64,000 bases of DNA from JBMOKT01 sp049323895 (lineage in GTDB: Bacteria > Bacillota > Peptococcia > Peptococcales > BICA1-8). The stretch covers positions 9,068 through 73,067 of the forward strand of contig JBMOKT010000022.1 in assembly GCA_049323895.1 (NCBI GenBank), in the 5' to 3' direction. Positions 33,665 through 41,439 of this stretch are shown here, piece by piece. A program made the position numbers and the translations under genes. The notes under the pieces were generated by a model. That model ran no database searches and had not been told where the DNA came from. It saw nothing but the letters and a program-made list of their open reading frames with translations. The stretch's first letter is position 1. Every line of letters begins with the position of its first letter.

Positions 33665-35167
33665 CTATTCTCCGGCAGCCTTTATTCCTAAAATATTTAA
33701 TTCGCGGTCGGTAAGACCTATGCCCCGCAACATCAAACGGTTGCCCCTTAAGGATTCTAAGGCGTTGATTCCCATGCCTCCCAACAGTTCTTCTATCTCA
33801 TGGGCCCAGCCTTTTAAGAGATTAGCTGCCCGTTCTGCACCTATCTCAGGATTGAGCCGTTTGGTAAGCTGGGCATCCTGGGTGGCAATTCCCCAGTTGC
33901 ATTTACCTGTATAGCATTTTTGACATAAGTGACAGCCTAGGGCAATAAGAGCACCTGTAGCACAATATACCGCATCGGCACCTAGAGCGATAGCTTTGAC
34001 AATATCAGAGCTATTGCGAATAGAGCCGCCGATAACCAGAGAAGCTTTATTCCTTATTCCTTCTTCCCGCAAACGGGTGTCAACTGCGGCTAAGGCAAAT
34101 TCTACAGGTATACCTACACTATCCCGCGTCCTTAGCGGTGCTGCACCGGTTCCGCCACGAAAGCCGTCAATTACTACCACATCGGCGCCGGCCCTGACAA
34201 TCCCCGAGGCAATTGCTGCAACATTATGAACCGCCGCAATCTTTACAAAAACAGGCTTCTCATAGCGGGTTGCTTCTTTTAAAGAATAAATCAATTGACG
34301 TAAGTCCTCAATTGAATAAATGTCATGATGGGGTGCCGGAGAAAGGGCATCTGTACCTAAGGGTATCATCCTGGTCTGGGATACTTCCTCGCCAACCTTT
34401 TCACCAGGCAGATGGCCGCCAATACCGGGCTTAGCACCTTGACCAATTTTTATCTCAATAGCAGCACCTGCTTTTAAATAATCGGGATTTATGCCAAAAC
34501 GCCCCGAGGCTACCTGAACAATGGTATTTGGCCCATATTCTATCAAATCCTTATGAAGACCACCCTCACCGGTATTCCAAAAGGTTCCAAGCTTTTTGGA
34601 TGCAGCAGCCAGAGATTTATGTGCATTCAAACTTATAGAACCAAAGGACATAGCGGAAAACATGATTGGAACGTCCAATTCCAACTGGGGGGGAATATCC
34701 TCTAATAGTTTCCCATTTTTTATCTTAAGGAAATCGGGCTTTCTTCCCAAGTAAGTTTTTAACTCCATAGGCTCCCTTAAAGGGTCGATGGATGGATTTG
34801 TTACCTGACTGGCGTTAAGGAGCATATGGTCCCAATAGATGGGATAGGGTCTGTCATTACCCATCCCAGTCAGCAAAACGCCTCCTGTTTCTGCCTGGAG
34901 ATAAATCTGCCTGATAGCTTCAGCGGTCCAGTTGGCATTTGTCCTAAACTCCAAAGGAAACTTCCTAACAGAAAGTGCCCTGGTAGGGCACATAACAACA
35001 CAACGGTGACAATTAACACAATTAGCATCTTCAGAAAAAACCTTTTGTTCTTCTTCATCCCATTTATGGGCTTCGTTAGCACACTGTCTTACACAAACCT
35101 GACAATCTATACATTTATTTGGATTTCTTTCAATGATAAATGCTGGTGTCATATAATTTAGGGTCAT
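33665..35167 (-). CDS. gltB: Glutamate synthase FMN-domain subunit with N-terminal ferredoxin
   Basis: A 500-residue archaeal-type glutamate synthase central domain, which reductively aminates 2-oxoglutarate with ammonia from the amidotransferase. Residues 15-70 form a two-cluster ferredoxin (CIDCQVCVRQC, CVNCHRCVVMCP). The FMN barrel follows with SAMSFGSISLNAHKSLA, TGEGGLHKD, IKIGQGAKPGIGGHLPG and GADVVVIDGFRGGTGAAP. A CHLCQKCYTGKCNWG stretch near residue 410 supplies the enzyme's own FeS cluster. ATG 35167 has AAGGAT nine bases upstream. Overall function is firm. Confidence 0.94.
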   Translation of the reverse strand: MTLNYMTPAFIIERNPNKCIDCQVCVRQCANEAHKWDEEEQKVFSEDANCVNCHRCVVMCPTRALSVRKFPLEFRTNANWTAEAIRQIYLQAETGGVLLTGMGNDRPYPIYWDHMLLNASQVTNPSIDPLREPMELKTYLGRKPDFLKIKNGKLLEDIPPQLELDVPIMFSAMSFGSISLNAHKSLAAASKKLGTFWNTGEGGLHKDLIEYGPNTIVQVASGRFGINPDYLKAGAAIEIKIGQGAKPGIGGHLPGEKVGEEVSQTRMIPLGTDALSPAPHHDIYSIEDLRQLIYSLKEATRYEKPVFVKIAAVHNVAAIASGIVRAGADVVVIDGFRGGTGAAPLRTRDSVGIPVEFALAAVDTRLREEGIRNKASLVIGGSIRNSSDIVKAIALGADAVYCATGALIALGCHLCQKCYTGKCNWGIATQDAQLTKRLNPEIGAERAANLLKGWAHEIEELLGGMGINALESLRGNRLMLRGIGLTDRELNILGIKAAGE

Positions 35168-35182
35168 TGTCAACAATCCTTT

Positions 35183-36328
35183 CTATAGTGCCACAGAATG
35201 ACGTACAACTTCTTCTTCTAGGGTTTGGTCAAACTCATACAGGCTTTCCTTGCCTTCCAACAGACCCATAACAGGTTCTCCTCCTTTGGGAGCCCACGTG
35301 CGGTCAGGATTTTTACAGATTTCCAGAATAGCCGACTCTTCACTGGCAATGTATAAAGTATTACCTTTCTCAGCGGCCACCAACGAACGGAGCTTTAGAC
35401 GGTCATTTAAAGCCATAAAGCCATTAGTGCTTCCTAAAATAATGGAGAAAGGTCCATTGATTAAGAGACTGGAAAATACAGCCCTTAAGGCCTTCATCAT
35501 CTTTTGCTGCTCTGGATTCATTCTGGATATCTTAGACCAGAATGGTGCAGCAACAATATTAACAGCGCTGTCTAAAGACAGTCCGAATTTTCTTAATAAC
35601 AAATCAAAGATATAGGTTATTGCCTCCGTATCAGTCTGGAGAGTACACTTATAACCGTACATTTCTAAATAACGCCTGTTGGCATCATAAGAGGAAATCT
35701 CTCCATTATGCACAATAGTCCAGTCTAATAGGCTGAAGGGATGGGCTCCGCCCCACCAGCCGGGAGTATTGGTAGGGAAACGCCCGTGGGCAGTCCACAT
35801 ATATGCTTGGTACTCATCAAGCCGGTAAAAGTCACCGATATCTTCCGGGTAACCTACACCCTTAAAGGTTCCCATGTTCTTCCCGCTGGAAAATACATAA
35901 GCACCTTCTAATTCCGAATTAATTTTCATAATAAAGCTGACAATATATTCTGACTCACTTTCCTTCTCCCCAATCTGGTTGTACTTAGGCTTTACGAAAT
36001 AGCGCCAAATCAGGGGAGCTTTTTCAATGCCATTTACTTTTCTGGTGGGAATGGGCTCAGCTAAGTCAATGACAAACAGCTTATTTAGTAAAAATTCTGT
36101 CTCCTGTTTTACCTTTTTATCCTCATAAAACAAATGAAAGGCATAGTGATTCTTAAAATCAGGATAAATACCATAAGCCGCAAAACCTCCGCCCAGACCA
36201 TTTGATCTGTCGTGCATTACAGCAATGGAATTAATTATATCCTGACCAGAAAAAACCTCGCCTTTTTTATTCATTATCCCACTTATGGCACAACCTGCCG
36301 GAATCCTAATTTGACCTTCTTTCAACAT
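35183..36328 (-). CDS. Glutamate synthase class II amidotransferase subunit
   Basis: A 381-residue stand-alone glutaminase subunit. IRIPAGCAISGIMN places the catalytic Cys about 13 residues from the start, so a short propeptide must be removed to expose it as N-terminus, as in other Ntn-type GltB enzymes. DRSNGLGGGFAAYG, HGRFPTNTPGWWGGAHPF and VHNGEISSYDANRRYLE are the class II hallmarks. ATG 36328 follows GAAGGGGGTTTTTAT; an upstream in-frame start has no site. First gene of the operon, behind a promoter with three TGTATACA sites. Confidence 0.93.
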   Translation of the reverse strand: MLKEGQIRIPAGCAISGIMNKKGEVFSGQDIINSIAVMHDRSNGLGGGFAAYGIYPDFKNHYAFHLFYEDKKVKQETEFLLNKLFVIDLAEPIPTRKVNGIEKAPLIWRYFVKPKYNQIGEKESESEYIVSFIMKINSELEGAYVFSSGKNMGTFKGVGYPEDIGDFYRLDEYQAYMWTAHGRFPTNTPGWWGGAHPFSLLDWTIVHNGEISSYDANRRYLEMYGYKCTLQTDTEAITYIFDLLLRKFGLSLDSAVNIVAAPFWSKISRMNPEQQKMMKALRAVFSSLLINGPFSIILGSTNGFMALNDRLKLRSLVAAEKGNTLYIASEESAILEICKNPDRTWAPKGGEPVMGLLEGKESLYEFDQTLEEEVVRHSVAL

Positions 36329-36414
36329 ATAAAAACCCCCTTCGGTTATTTCTAATTCCCTCGTTGGAATACCTGTGTTATAACAGTTATGCAAAATAGT
36401 TGTTGTTTTATATC

Positions 36415-36442
36415 ATTATAAACAAAAGGAGGTATTTCGCAA
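36415..36442 (-). promoter_or_regulatory. Promoter of the glutamate synthase operon
   Basis: On the minus strand TTGCGA (36442-36437), 16 bp and TATAAT (36420-36415). The start would be near 36408, giving an 80-base leader before the amidotransferase ATG. Confidence 0.6.
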
Positions 36443-36460
36443 TAGTTTTTGAGCGGAAAT

Positions 36461-36518
36461 AATGTATACACGTGAAATATATTGTATACAGTGTTATATA
36501 ATAGATACTGTATACAAT
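36461..36518 (-). promoter_or_regulatory. Three TGTATACA operator sites upstream of glt
   Basis: TGTATACA occurs at 36463-36470, 36483-36490 and 36509-36516. The last two sit in a perfect 12-bp inverted repeat, ATTGTATACAGT (36481-36492) with ACTGTATACAAT (36507-36518). All lie upstream of the -35 box, roughly 60 to 105 bp before the start, which suits an activator. GntR/FadR-type regulators often bind such palindromes; the protein itself is not in the window. Confidence 0.6.
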
Positions 36519-36534
36519 GTTCTGTATTGCAATA

Positions 36535-36563
36535 AAAAGCGGCTGCCAATTGCTGCCGCTTTT
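36535..36563. terminator. Bidirectional terminator-like hairpin
   Basis: AAAAGCGGC (36535-36543) pairs with GCCGCTTTT (36555-36563). It shields the glt promoter from read-through on the minus strand. Confidence 0.75.
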
Positions 36564-36626
36564 AGTATTTTGCTTCGCTAGATTAAGATTTCACTTCGTT
36601 AGATTTAACTATTTTCAACGACGGGG

Positions 36627-36658
36627 TTCTTCGGACCACACGGATAAACACTGATAAA
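36627..36658. repeat. Dispersed repeat copy (CGGATAAACAC family)
   Basis: The segment includes CGGACCACACGGATAAACAC, found identically at 59079-59101 and in weaker form at 38146-38172 and, inverted, at 37597-37617. Confidence 0.65.
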
Positions 36659-36725
36659 ATATACTAATGTAATTAGTTTTGATTGTGCGAGTATTGCATA
36701 AGAGTCTAGTAGCTAATAAAACAAA

Positions 36726-36748
36726 AAACTGAGCAGTTCGCTCAGTTT
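36726..36748 (-). terminator. Terminator of the GNAT gene
   Basis: On the minus strand AAACTGAGC and GCTCAGTTT pair around five bases and are followed by further T residues, about 107 bp after the acetyltransferase stop codon. Confidence 0.75.
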
Positions 36749-36855
36749 CTAGTTAACATTTATTTAATTCTCAATTATCAACTCTCAATTCTCCATTGCT
36801 TCACAATTATCCTCAGCCTTTATCTCAACCTTAACCTGCAAATAACAGATTTGCC

Positions 36856-37425
36856 TCACTTCCTGCCCTTCCATTTTGGAACAATAGGTAAAACCTCATA
36901 TTCCCCCTTTAAGATCCCCAAAATCCACAGGTCAATGTATTTTCCTTCGATAAAGGAATGCCTCCGCAAACGCCCCTCAGCCTTAAAGCCAAAATTCAAG
37001 GCAGAATTTAACCCCAACTCATTGTTGTCATGAACTTGCAGATAACATTTCTCAAAACCTAATTCATAAAAAACAATATCCAAAAGGACAATCATCATAT
37101 CAATACCATAACCCGCTAGACGCTTGTCTTTTTCCCCGATACCCAGTACAATTTCCGCGTTGCCGTTCTGACGGTTAATATTTCTAATACTGGCTACACC
37201 TATAGGCAATTCATCGTGTTTCCTCAAAACAATAAAATTCACCTTGGTTGATTTAGGATCAGCCAGAAAGCCTCCCTCTTGTATTTCCTGCTTTATACTA
37301 TCCAGTGATATGCTTGAATAGGCATCATAAAGCTGTCTAAACTCTTTATCCATATACCATTTCTGCAAAGTTGGCGCATCCTTTTCCTGAGGGCAGCGCA
37401 TAATGATTTTACGGCCTTTCCACAC
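36856..37425 (-). CDS. GNAT family N-acetyltransferase
   Basis: A 189-residue acetyltransferase of the RimJ/RimL-like branch. LPIGVASIRNINRQNGNAEIVLGI covers strands 2 to 4, EKDKRLAGYGIDMMIVLLDIVF the acetyl-CoA loop and following helix, and CYLQVHDNNELGLNSALNFGFKAEG the typical Asn-containing segment near the C-terminus. GTG 37425 follows GGGGTGAG at good spacing; a GTG nine bases upstream is less well placed. The substrate is not known. It stands alone among repeats. Confidence 0.87.
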   Translation of the reverse strand: MWKGRKIIMRCPQEKDAPTLQKWYMDKEFRQLYDAYSSISLDSIKQEIQEGGFLADPKSTKVNFIVLRKHDELPIGVASIRNINRQNGNAEIVLGIGEKDKRLAGYGIDMMIVLLDIVFYELGFEKCYLQVHDNNELGLNSALNFGFKAEGRLRRHSFIEGKYIDLWILGILKGEYEVLPIVPKWKGRK

Positions 37426-37596
37426 AAATCTCACCCCGCCATAATCATGACTGTTTATTATTTAGTTTTTCCCCACTTTCGATTAAAATCCTGCTATAGT
37501 TTATATATTTTGTTACAAAAAAATATAAACGGGCAAAGCCCGCCTATAGTCGATGGCCAATATATGTTTATTATAATTTGCTTCTCATGTTTAACT

Positions 37597-37663
37597 GTGT
37601 TTATCAGTGTTATCCGTAACTATAAATTTAATTACCATTGACTTTTAGCCATCGACCATTAGC
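37597..37663. repeat. Repeat-rich intergenic segment
   Basis: Contains GTGTTTATCAGTGTTATCCG (37597-37616), an inverted copy of the CGGATAAACAC family, and AGCCATCGACCATTAGCC (about 37646-37663), which recurs near 38193-38215. Confidence 0.5.
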
Positions 37664-37689
37664 CTCTAAACAATTTACTTCCAAATTTT

Positions 37690-38064
37690 TTATCTCGGCG
37701 GGATGCAAATAAACTGGCCAATTCTTAAATTATAAGGATTAATTCTCGGGTTTAAAGCCAGAATTTTTTCAACTGTAGTATTTGAATCCCTGGCAATCTT
37801 AAAAATTGTGTCCCCCGCTGCTATCTCCCAAAAAAACCCTCCCGGACAGTCGGGAACCTCACCAACATCGGGTGGCAGCTGCCCACCCTCCGGCAGGCAT
37901 ATCTCCTGCCCAATTTGTAAATTCCGGGGGTCAATATTTGGATTAACCCTCAATAATTCTTCTAAATCAACTTTAGCTGCAATTGCAATCTTATAAAGGG
38001 TGTCACCTGCTGCCACTACCCAGTAGACACCGCTGGAACAAGGCGAACTCTCCTGGCGTTTCAA
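37690..38064 (-). CDS. Protein with two LysM domains
   Basis: A 124-residue protein that is almost only two LysM modules, about residues 14-60 and 74-122. Each has a YWVVAAGDTLYKIA / FFWEIAAGDTIFKIA start and a NP-x-I-x-P-x-NL-x-IGQ end. LysM binds N-acetylglucosamine-containing glycans such as peptidoglycan or spore cortex. There is no signal peptide, which fits a spore-associated protein made in the mother cell. TTG 38064 lies behind AAGGGGAG. The linker PEGGQLPPDVGEVPDCPGG is Pro/Gly-rich. Confidence 0.88.
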   Translation of the reverse strand: MKRQESSPCSSGVYWVVAAGDTLYKIAIAAKVDLEELLRVNPNIDPRNLQIGQEICLPEGGQLPPDVGEVPDCPGGFFWEIAAGDTIFKIARDSNTTVEKILALNPRINPYNLRIGQFICIPPR

Positions 38065-38145
38065 AACAAACTCCCCTTTTCATTAATTTGGTATAAAAGT
38101 ATATGATAAGAGGGGAAAAAAGTTGCATACAAAAAAATCACCCGC

Positions 38146-38172
38146 CACAGATTAACACGGATAAACACAGAC
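38146..38172. repeat. Dispersed repeat copy (CGGATAAACAC family)
   Basis: CACAGATTAACACGGATAAA and following ACACAGAC match the repeats at 36627 and 59068. Confidence 0.5.
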
Positions 38173-38225
38173 AAGATTAAACATCTTATTTGCTATCGAC
38201 CATTGACCATTAGCCAATTAATTTT

Positions 38226-38252
38226 AAAAAAAATCCGCCTTATAGAGGCGGA
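38226..38252 (-). terminator. Terminator of glnA
   Basis: On the minus strand ATCCGCCT pairs with AGGCGGAT around a short loop and is followed by eight T, directly after the glnA stop codon. Confidence 0.92.
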
Positions 38253-38259
38253 TAACTTT

Positions 38260-39594
38260 CTAAAATCTTGTTAAATATTGGTCTAACTCCCATTGGTGAA
38301 CCCTTCCCCTGTATAAATCCCATTCCAGCTTTTTAGCCTCAATATACCTGTCAAATACATGACTGCCCAAGGCCTCCTTAATAACTTCATCCTCCTGGAG
38401 GTATGCAATCGCTGAAATCAAATTATGGGGCAGACCTTCTATACCACGCTGCAATCTGTCGTCTTCATTCATTTCATAAATATTGGCATTAGTAGGTGCC
38501 GGCGGAACAATTTTATTCTCTATTCCAGATAAGCCCGCCTGAAGAACTACTGCCAGTGCATAATAAGGATTGCAGGATGGATCCGGATTGCGCAGTTCTA
38601 TCCTGGTGGATGGACCCCTTTTGGCAGGAACACGGATCAATGGGCTTCTGTTACGGGTTGACCAGGCAATATAGACCGGAGCCTCATAGCCCGGCACCAG
38701 CCTTTTATAGGAATTAACAATGGGGTTGGTAATGGCGGTAATAGCTTTGATATGTTTCATTACGCCGCCCATAAAGTAAAAGGCCATTTCCGAAAGCTGC
38801 TCTTCCCCTTGGGGATCAAAAAATACATTTCTACCATCCATATCTGACAGAGAAATATTAGTATGCATGCCAGAGCCTGCAATACCAAATACCGGTTTTG
38901 GCATAAAGGTGGCATGGAGACCGTGCCTTTGGGCAATAGTGCGCACTACATATTTAAAGGTCATTATTGCATCAGCCGTAGCAACTGCCTCATCATATTT
39001 AAAGCCTATTTCATGCTGTCCTGGAGCAACTTCGTGGTGGGAGGCCTCAATTTCAAATCCCATCTTTTCTAAATTTAGCACCATATCGCGCCGTGCATTT
39101 TCCCCCAGGTCTACAGGCGTTAAATCAAAATAGCCCGCTTTATCGTGGGTTACAGTAGTAGGCACTCCTTCATTATTAGTATGGAAAAGGAAAAATTCAC
39201 ATTCAGAACCTACATTCATCTTAAAACCCATCGTGGCAGCTTTGTTGGTAGCCCTCTTCAGCACATACCTGGGATCCCCCGCAAAAGGAGTGCCGTCGGG
39301 GTTGTAAATATCACAGATAAGCCTGGCTTCAGCACCTTCCTGGGGCAGCCACGGGAATATCACAAATGTATTGGGGTCGGGGCGCAGGTACATGTCGGAT
39401 TCTTCAATCCTCACATAACCTTCTATGGAAGAACCGTCAAACATTAATTCTCCAGCTAAGGCCTTTTCCAACTGCTTCTCTGATATTGCTACATTTTTTA
39501 AAACACCAAACATATCTGTAAACTGCAGCCTGATGAAGCGGACGTCATATTCTTTAGCCAGCTTTAAAACATCCTTATTGCTGAGATTTGTCAT
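38260..39594 (-). CDS. glnA: Glutamine synthetase, type I
   Basis: A 444-residue GSI-alpha enzyme making glutamine from glutamate, ammonia and ATP. Family marks are FDGSSIEG, GSECEFFLF, EASHHEVAPGQHEIGFKYD, KPVFGIAGSGMHTNISL and NRSPLIRVPA with the KRGPSTRIELRNPDPSCNPYY segment. The length fits the Gram-positive alpha subtype, normally controlled by feedback and protein or RNA regulators rather than adenylylation. It lies downstream of the ANTAR gene with its own promoter and a leader bearing an ANTAR-like hairpin. With the glt operon it forms the ammonia-assimilating GS-GOGAT cycle. Confidence 0.97.
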   Translation of the reverse strand: MTNLSNKDVLKLAKEYDVRFIRLQFTDMFGVLKNVAISEKQLEKALAGELMFDGSSIEGYVRIEESDMYLRPDPNTFVIFPWLPQEGAEARLICDIYNPDGTPFAGDPRYVLKRATNKAATMGFKMNVGSECEFFLFHTNNEGVPTTVTHDKAGYFDLTPVDLGENARRDMVLNLEKMGFEIEASHHEVAPGQHEIGFKYDEAVATADAIMTFKYVVRTIAQRHGLHATFMPKPVFGIAGSGMHTNISLSDMDGRNVFFDPQGEEQLSEMAFYFMGGVMKHIKAITAITNPIVNSYKRLVPGYEAPVYIAWSTRNRSPLIRVPAKRGPSTRIELRNPDPSCNPYYALAVVLQAGLSGIENKIVPPAPTNANIYEMNEDDRLQRGIEGLPHNLISAIAYLQEDEVIKEALGSHVFDRYIEAKKLEWDLYRGRVHQWELDQYLTRF

Positions 39595-39633
39595 TAAATA
39601 ACCTCCCTAAAAAAAATTAGACACTCAATAATC

Positions 39634-39670
39634 AATAGTTTGCAGCTACTGACTATGAGCGCCGTTGCTC
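39634..39670 (-). promoter_or_regulatory. Possible ANTAR-target hairpin pair in the glnA leader
   Basis: On the minus strand GAGC-AACGGC-GCTC (39670-39657) is a hairpin with a six-base loop having A at position 1 and G at position 4, the pattern recognised by ANTAR proteins. Six bases later AGTAG-CTGCAAA-CTATT (39650-39634) can form a second stem with a seven-base loop that does not fit the rule. A run of eight T lies at 39609-39616 before the ribosome binding site. The match is partial. Confidence 0.45.
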
Positions 39671-39697
39671 TCAAAAATACTTAAATCCTTTGCTTTT

Positions 39698-39726
39698 ATT
39701 ATAGAAGGGGACTTAAAGATTAGCAA
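39698..39726 (-). promoter_or_regulatory. Promoter of glnA
   Basis: On the minus strand TTGCTA (39726-39721), exactly 17 bp and TATAAT (39703-39698), starting 17 bp after the ANTAR gene stop codon. It gives a leader of about 97 bases. Confidence 0.7.
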
Positions 39727-39742
39727 GCAAAAATTACGGCAC

Positions 39743-40309
39743 TCAAAATTCATCCATTAATATTATAGCTTCCGCTACTTTTTTCATAGGTATGCGTTTT
39801 TCCATACTGCTCTTCCGGAGCTTATTATATGCTTCTTCTTCAGGCAGACCATGCTTACGCATTAAGATACCCTTAGCCTTTTCAATTATCTTCCTGCTTT
39901 CAAGGGTATCCCTTAGGTCTTCCACCTCTTTTTCTAATTTTTTCTGATTTTTATACTGAATTAAAGCCAAATTCAAGGTATTTATCAGTTGAAAGTCTAT
40001 GACAGGCTTTAATAATACTCCAAAGAGGGATTTTGGTGTGTTCTTACCGGTATCAATATGGTGTTGACTTAATAGTACGATAGGACCGAGGCTTTCGTCA
40101 GCGATAATTTGTGCTAACTGAAGACCGTTCATACCTTGTAAATCGTAATCAATAAGGCTGATTGCAATTTCCTTGCTCTGAAGGGTTCTTAGAGCTGAAA
40201 AAGCATCTTCCACTTCTGCAAGCACCTGAAAACCATGGGAGGTAAGAATTTTTTTAAGCTTATTTGACTGGGCTTTATCTTTAGCGGCAATGAGAATGGT
40301 TTCTTGCAT
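39743..40309 (-). CDS. ANTAR-domain RNA-binding response regulator
   Basis: A 188-residue protein with a receiver-like N-terminus (1-120) and a C-terminal ANTAR domain (about 125-188: a coiled-coil helix, then ESRKIIEKAKGILMRKHGL and EEEAYNKLRKSSMEKR). ANTAR proteins bind paired hexaloop hairpins in leader RNA and prevent termination. The receiver keeps D54 (SLIDYD) and a lysine in GVLLKPV, but the acid pair is replaced by AAKD, so phosphorylation is doubtful. Its place immediately upstream of glnA matches the nitrogen-linked ANTAR genes described in Clostridia. Confidence 0.9.
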   Translation of the reverse strand: MQETILIAAKDKAQSNKLKKILTSHGFQVLAEVEDAFSALRTLQSKEIAISLIDYDLQGMNGLQLAQIIADESLGPIVLLSQHHIDTGKNTPKSLFGVLLKPVIDFQLINTLNLALIQYKNQKKLEKEVEDLRDTLESRKIIEKAKGILMRKHGLPEEEAYNKLRKSSMEKRIPMKKVAEAIILMDEF

Positions 40310-40388
40310 TTATTTACCTCCGCAATACTCAAGTAAAATTATTTTATCATGTATTAACTAATAATGGTAGTATACCCTGGGAAACAAA

Positions 40389-40406
40389 AGAGACCTTACG
40401 GTCTCT
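40389..40406 (-). terminator. Terminator of spoIIR
   Basis: AGAGACC and GGTCTCT pair around four bases; on the minus strand TTTTGTTT follows. It lies 16 bp after the spoIIR stop. Confidence 0.85.
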
Positions 40407-40421
40407 ATATAAAGGGGGGAA

Positions 40422-41057
40422 TTAACTTTTAACTAAAATTTTTGCTAATGTGGGCAGGGAACTCATAACCCATTCTACTATTTTTAAGCTTACCCTTAAT
40501 TTAGGTTTTTTAAACTTATCCGGGGTATTTATTGGATAACTGTTATTGATTCTAGCGTTCTCTTTATTGTCCGCTTTATCTTTATCGGTTTCTACAAAAC
40601 AGAGAGGCGGGAAAAGAACACACCACCAATTTGCACCTTTGCCTTCACCAATCACTACCCTTACTGCTTCATAATCTCCAGCTGGCAAACTAAAGCTGCC
40701 ATAGTATTTTGTCGGGAAATAAAACCTTCCATATTGGGCTTCCACCTGATAATTACTGCCTAGGCTAATTAACGTCTCCCTGGCAATATCCTCCATCTGA
40801 GGAAGGCTTTCTAACAGAATGCGCCGGCTGTTTTCCAGACTATCTGATTGGGAAAACTTTCCTTCTATATTTTTAACAATTGCATCCTTAACCTTATACT
40901 TTAAAGCCTGATCCTTTGAACTATCACTATTTGCCAACACATGAAGCCTGATTAAGTCCTTTTCCTTTTGACCGGGAGTATCATTTTGCAGAGTACTACC
41001 GCCAGCCACTACTAAAACTAATAATAGTATAAACGAAACAATTACTTTATATTTCAT
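40422..41057 (-). CDS. spoIIR: Stage II sporulation protein R
   Basis: A 211-residue secreted signalling protein made in the forespore under sigma-F that triggers processing of pro-sigma-E in the mother cell. A membrane-spanning start (VIVSFILLLVLVVAGG) acts as a signal or anchor. IRLHVLANSDSSKDQALKYKVKDAIV and GANWWCVLFPPLCFVE are family signatures. ATG 41057 follows GGGAGGTG by seven bases; a TTG six bases upstream is too close. The gene stands alone with its own terminator. Confidence 0.95.
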   Translation of the reverse strand: MKYKVIVSFILLLVLVVAGGSTLQNDTPGQKEKDLIRLHVLANSDSSKDQALKYKVKDAIVKNIEGKFSQSDSLENSRRILLESLPQMEDIARETLISLGSNYQVEAQYGRFYFPTKYYGSFSLPAGDYEAVRVVIGEGKGANWWCVLFPPLCFVETDKDKADNKENARINNSYPINTPDKFKKPKLRVSLKIVEWVMSSLPTLAKILVKS

Positions 41058-41121
41058 ATTCAAGCACCTCCCGGCTTATTCTAATAATAGTATTGCCAGG
41101 AAAAATATGGTTTATTCATAA

Positions 41122-41170
41122 TTACCAACTAAATAACAAACATTTACAATTTTGTTAATTTAGTTGGTAA
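41122..41170. repeat. Long inverted repeat upstream of spoIIR
   Basis: TTACCAACTAAAT (41122-41134) mirrors 41158-41170 exactly, and pairing continues inwards through AACAAA/TTTGTT with one bulged base. No T-run follows in either direction. Confidence 0.7.
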
Positions 41171-41190
41171 AGGTAAGCTTAAAAGTACTA

Positions 41191-41262
41191 CTGCATGACA
41201 GGTAAAGGTAAAGGAAAACCTCATTTAGTATCTGCTTTGGGTTATTCCTTGAGATTCATCCC
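41191..41262 (+). repeat. Dispersed repeat, copy A
   Basis: Starts CTGCATGACAGGTAAAGG and continues through ATCTGCTTTGGGTTATTCCT. It matches the reverse complement of 54379-54447 with a few differences, so the two are copies of one element; a shorter third relative lies at 59111-59150. Confidence 0.8.
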
Positions 41263-41402
41263 AATATGTTGGCTTGTTCTGATGCATCATGCAATCCTCC
41301 TATACTTAAGTATTCTCTTCCACTTTTTCACTCTTTCACTTTTCCACTATTTTGCTCGCCCACTGACATGCAGCTTTCTGTAATGGGACTTTCCTAAATA
41401 AG

Positions 41403-41436
41403 AAAGTCTAGGCTCTGAGGGATGAGCCTAGACTTT
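41403..41436 (-). terminator. Terminator of the SPOCS-LysM gene
   Basis: AAAGTCTAGGCTC (41403-41415) pairs with GAGCCTAGACTTT (41424-41436); on the minus strand it is followed by CTTATTTAGG, a weak T-tract. Confidence 0.75.
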
Positions 41437-41439
41437 GTA

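Larger units (their letters stand above)
36329..36855. other. Intergenic region: glt promoter, operators, terminators, repeats
   Basis: This 527-bp gap contains the glt leader and promoter (36415-36442), three TGTATACA sites (36463-36516), a bidirectional terminator (36535-36563), a copy of a dispersed repeat (36627-36658) and a minus-strand terminator (36726-36748). No convincing gene is present. Confidence 0.7.
41058..41439. other. Intergenic region: long hairpin, dispersed repeat, terminator
   Basis: This 380-bp gap carries a 19-bp imperfect hairpin (41122-41170), a copy of a dispersed repeat shared with the metG leader (41191-41262) and the terminator of the SPOCS gene (41403-41436). No gene is convincing. 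Confidence 0.65.

Noticed and set aside
37447..37641. Plus-strand 64-codon frame
   Set aside because: It runs through the repeat-rich gap between GNAT and LysM genes and has no start signal.
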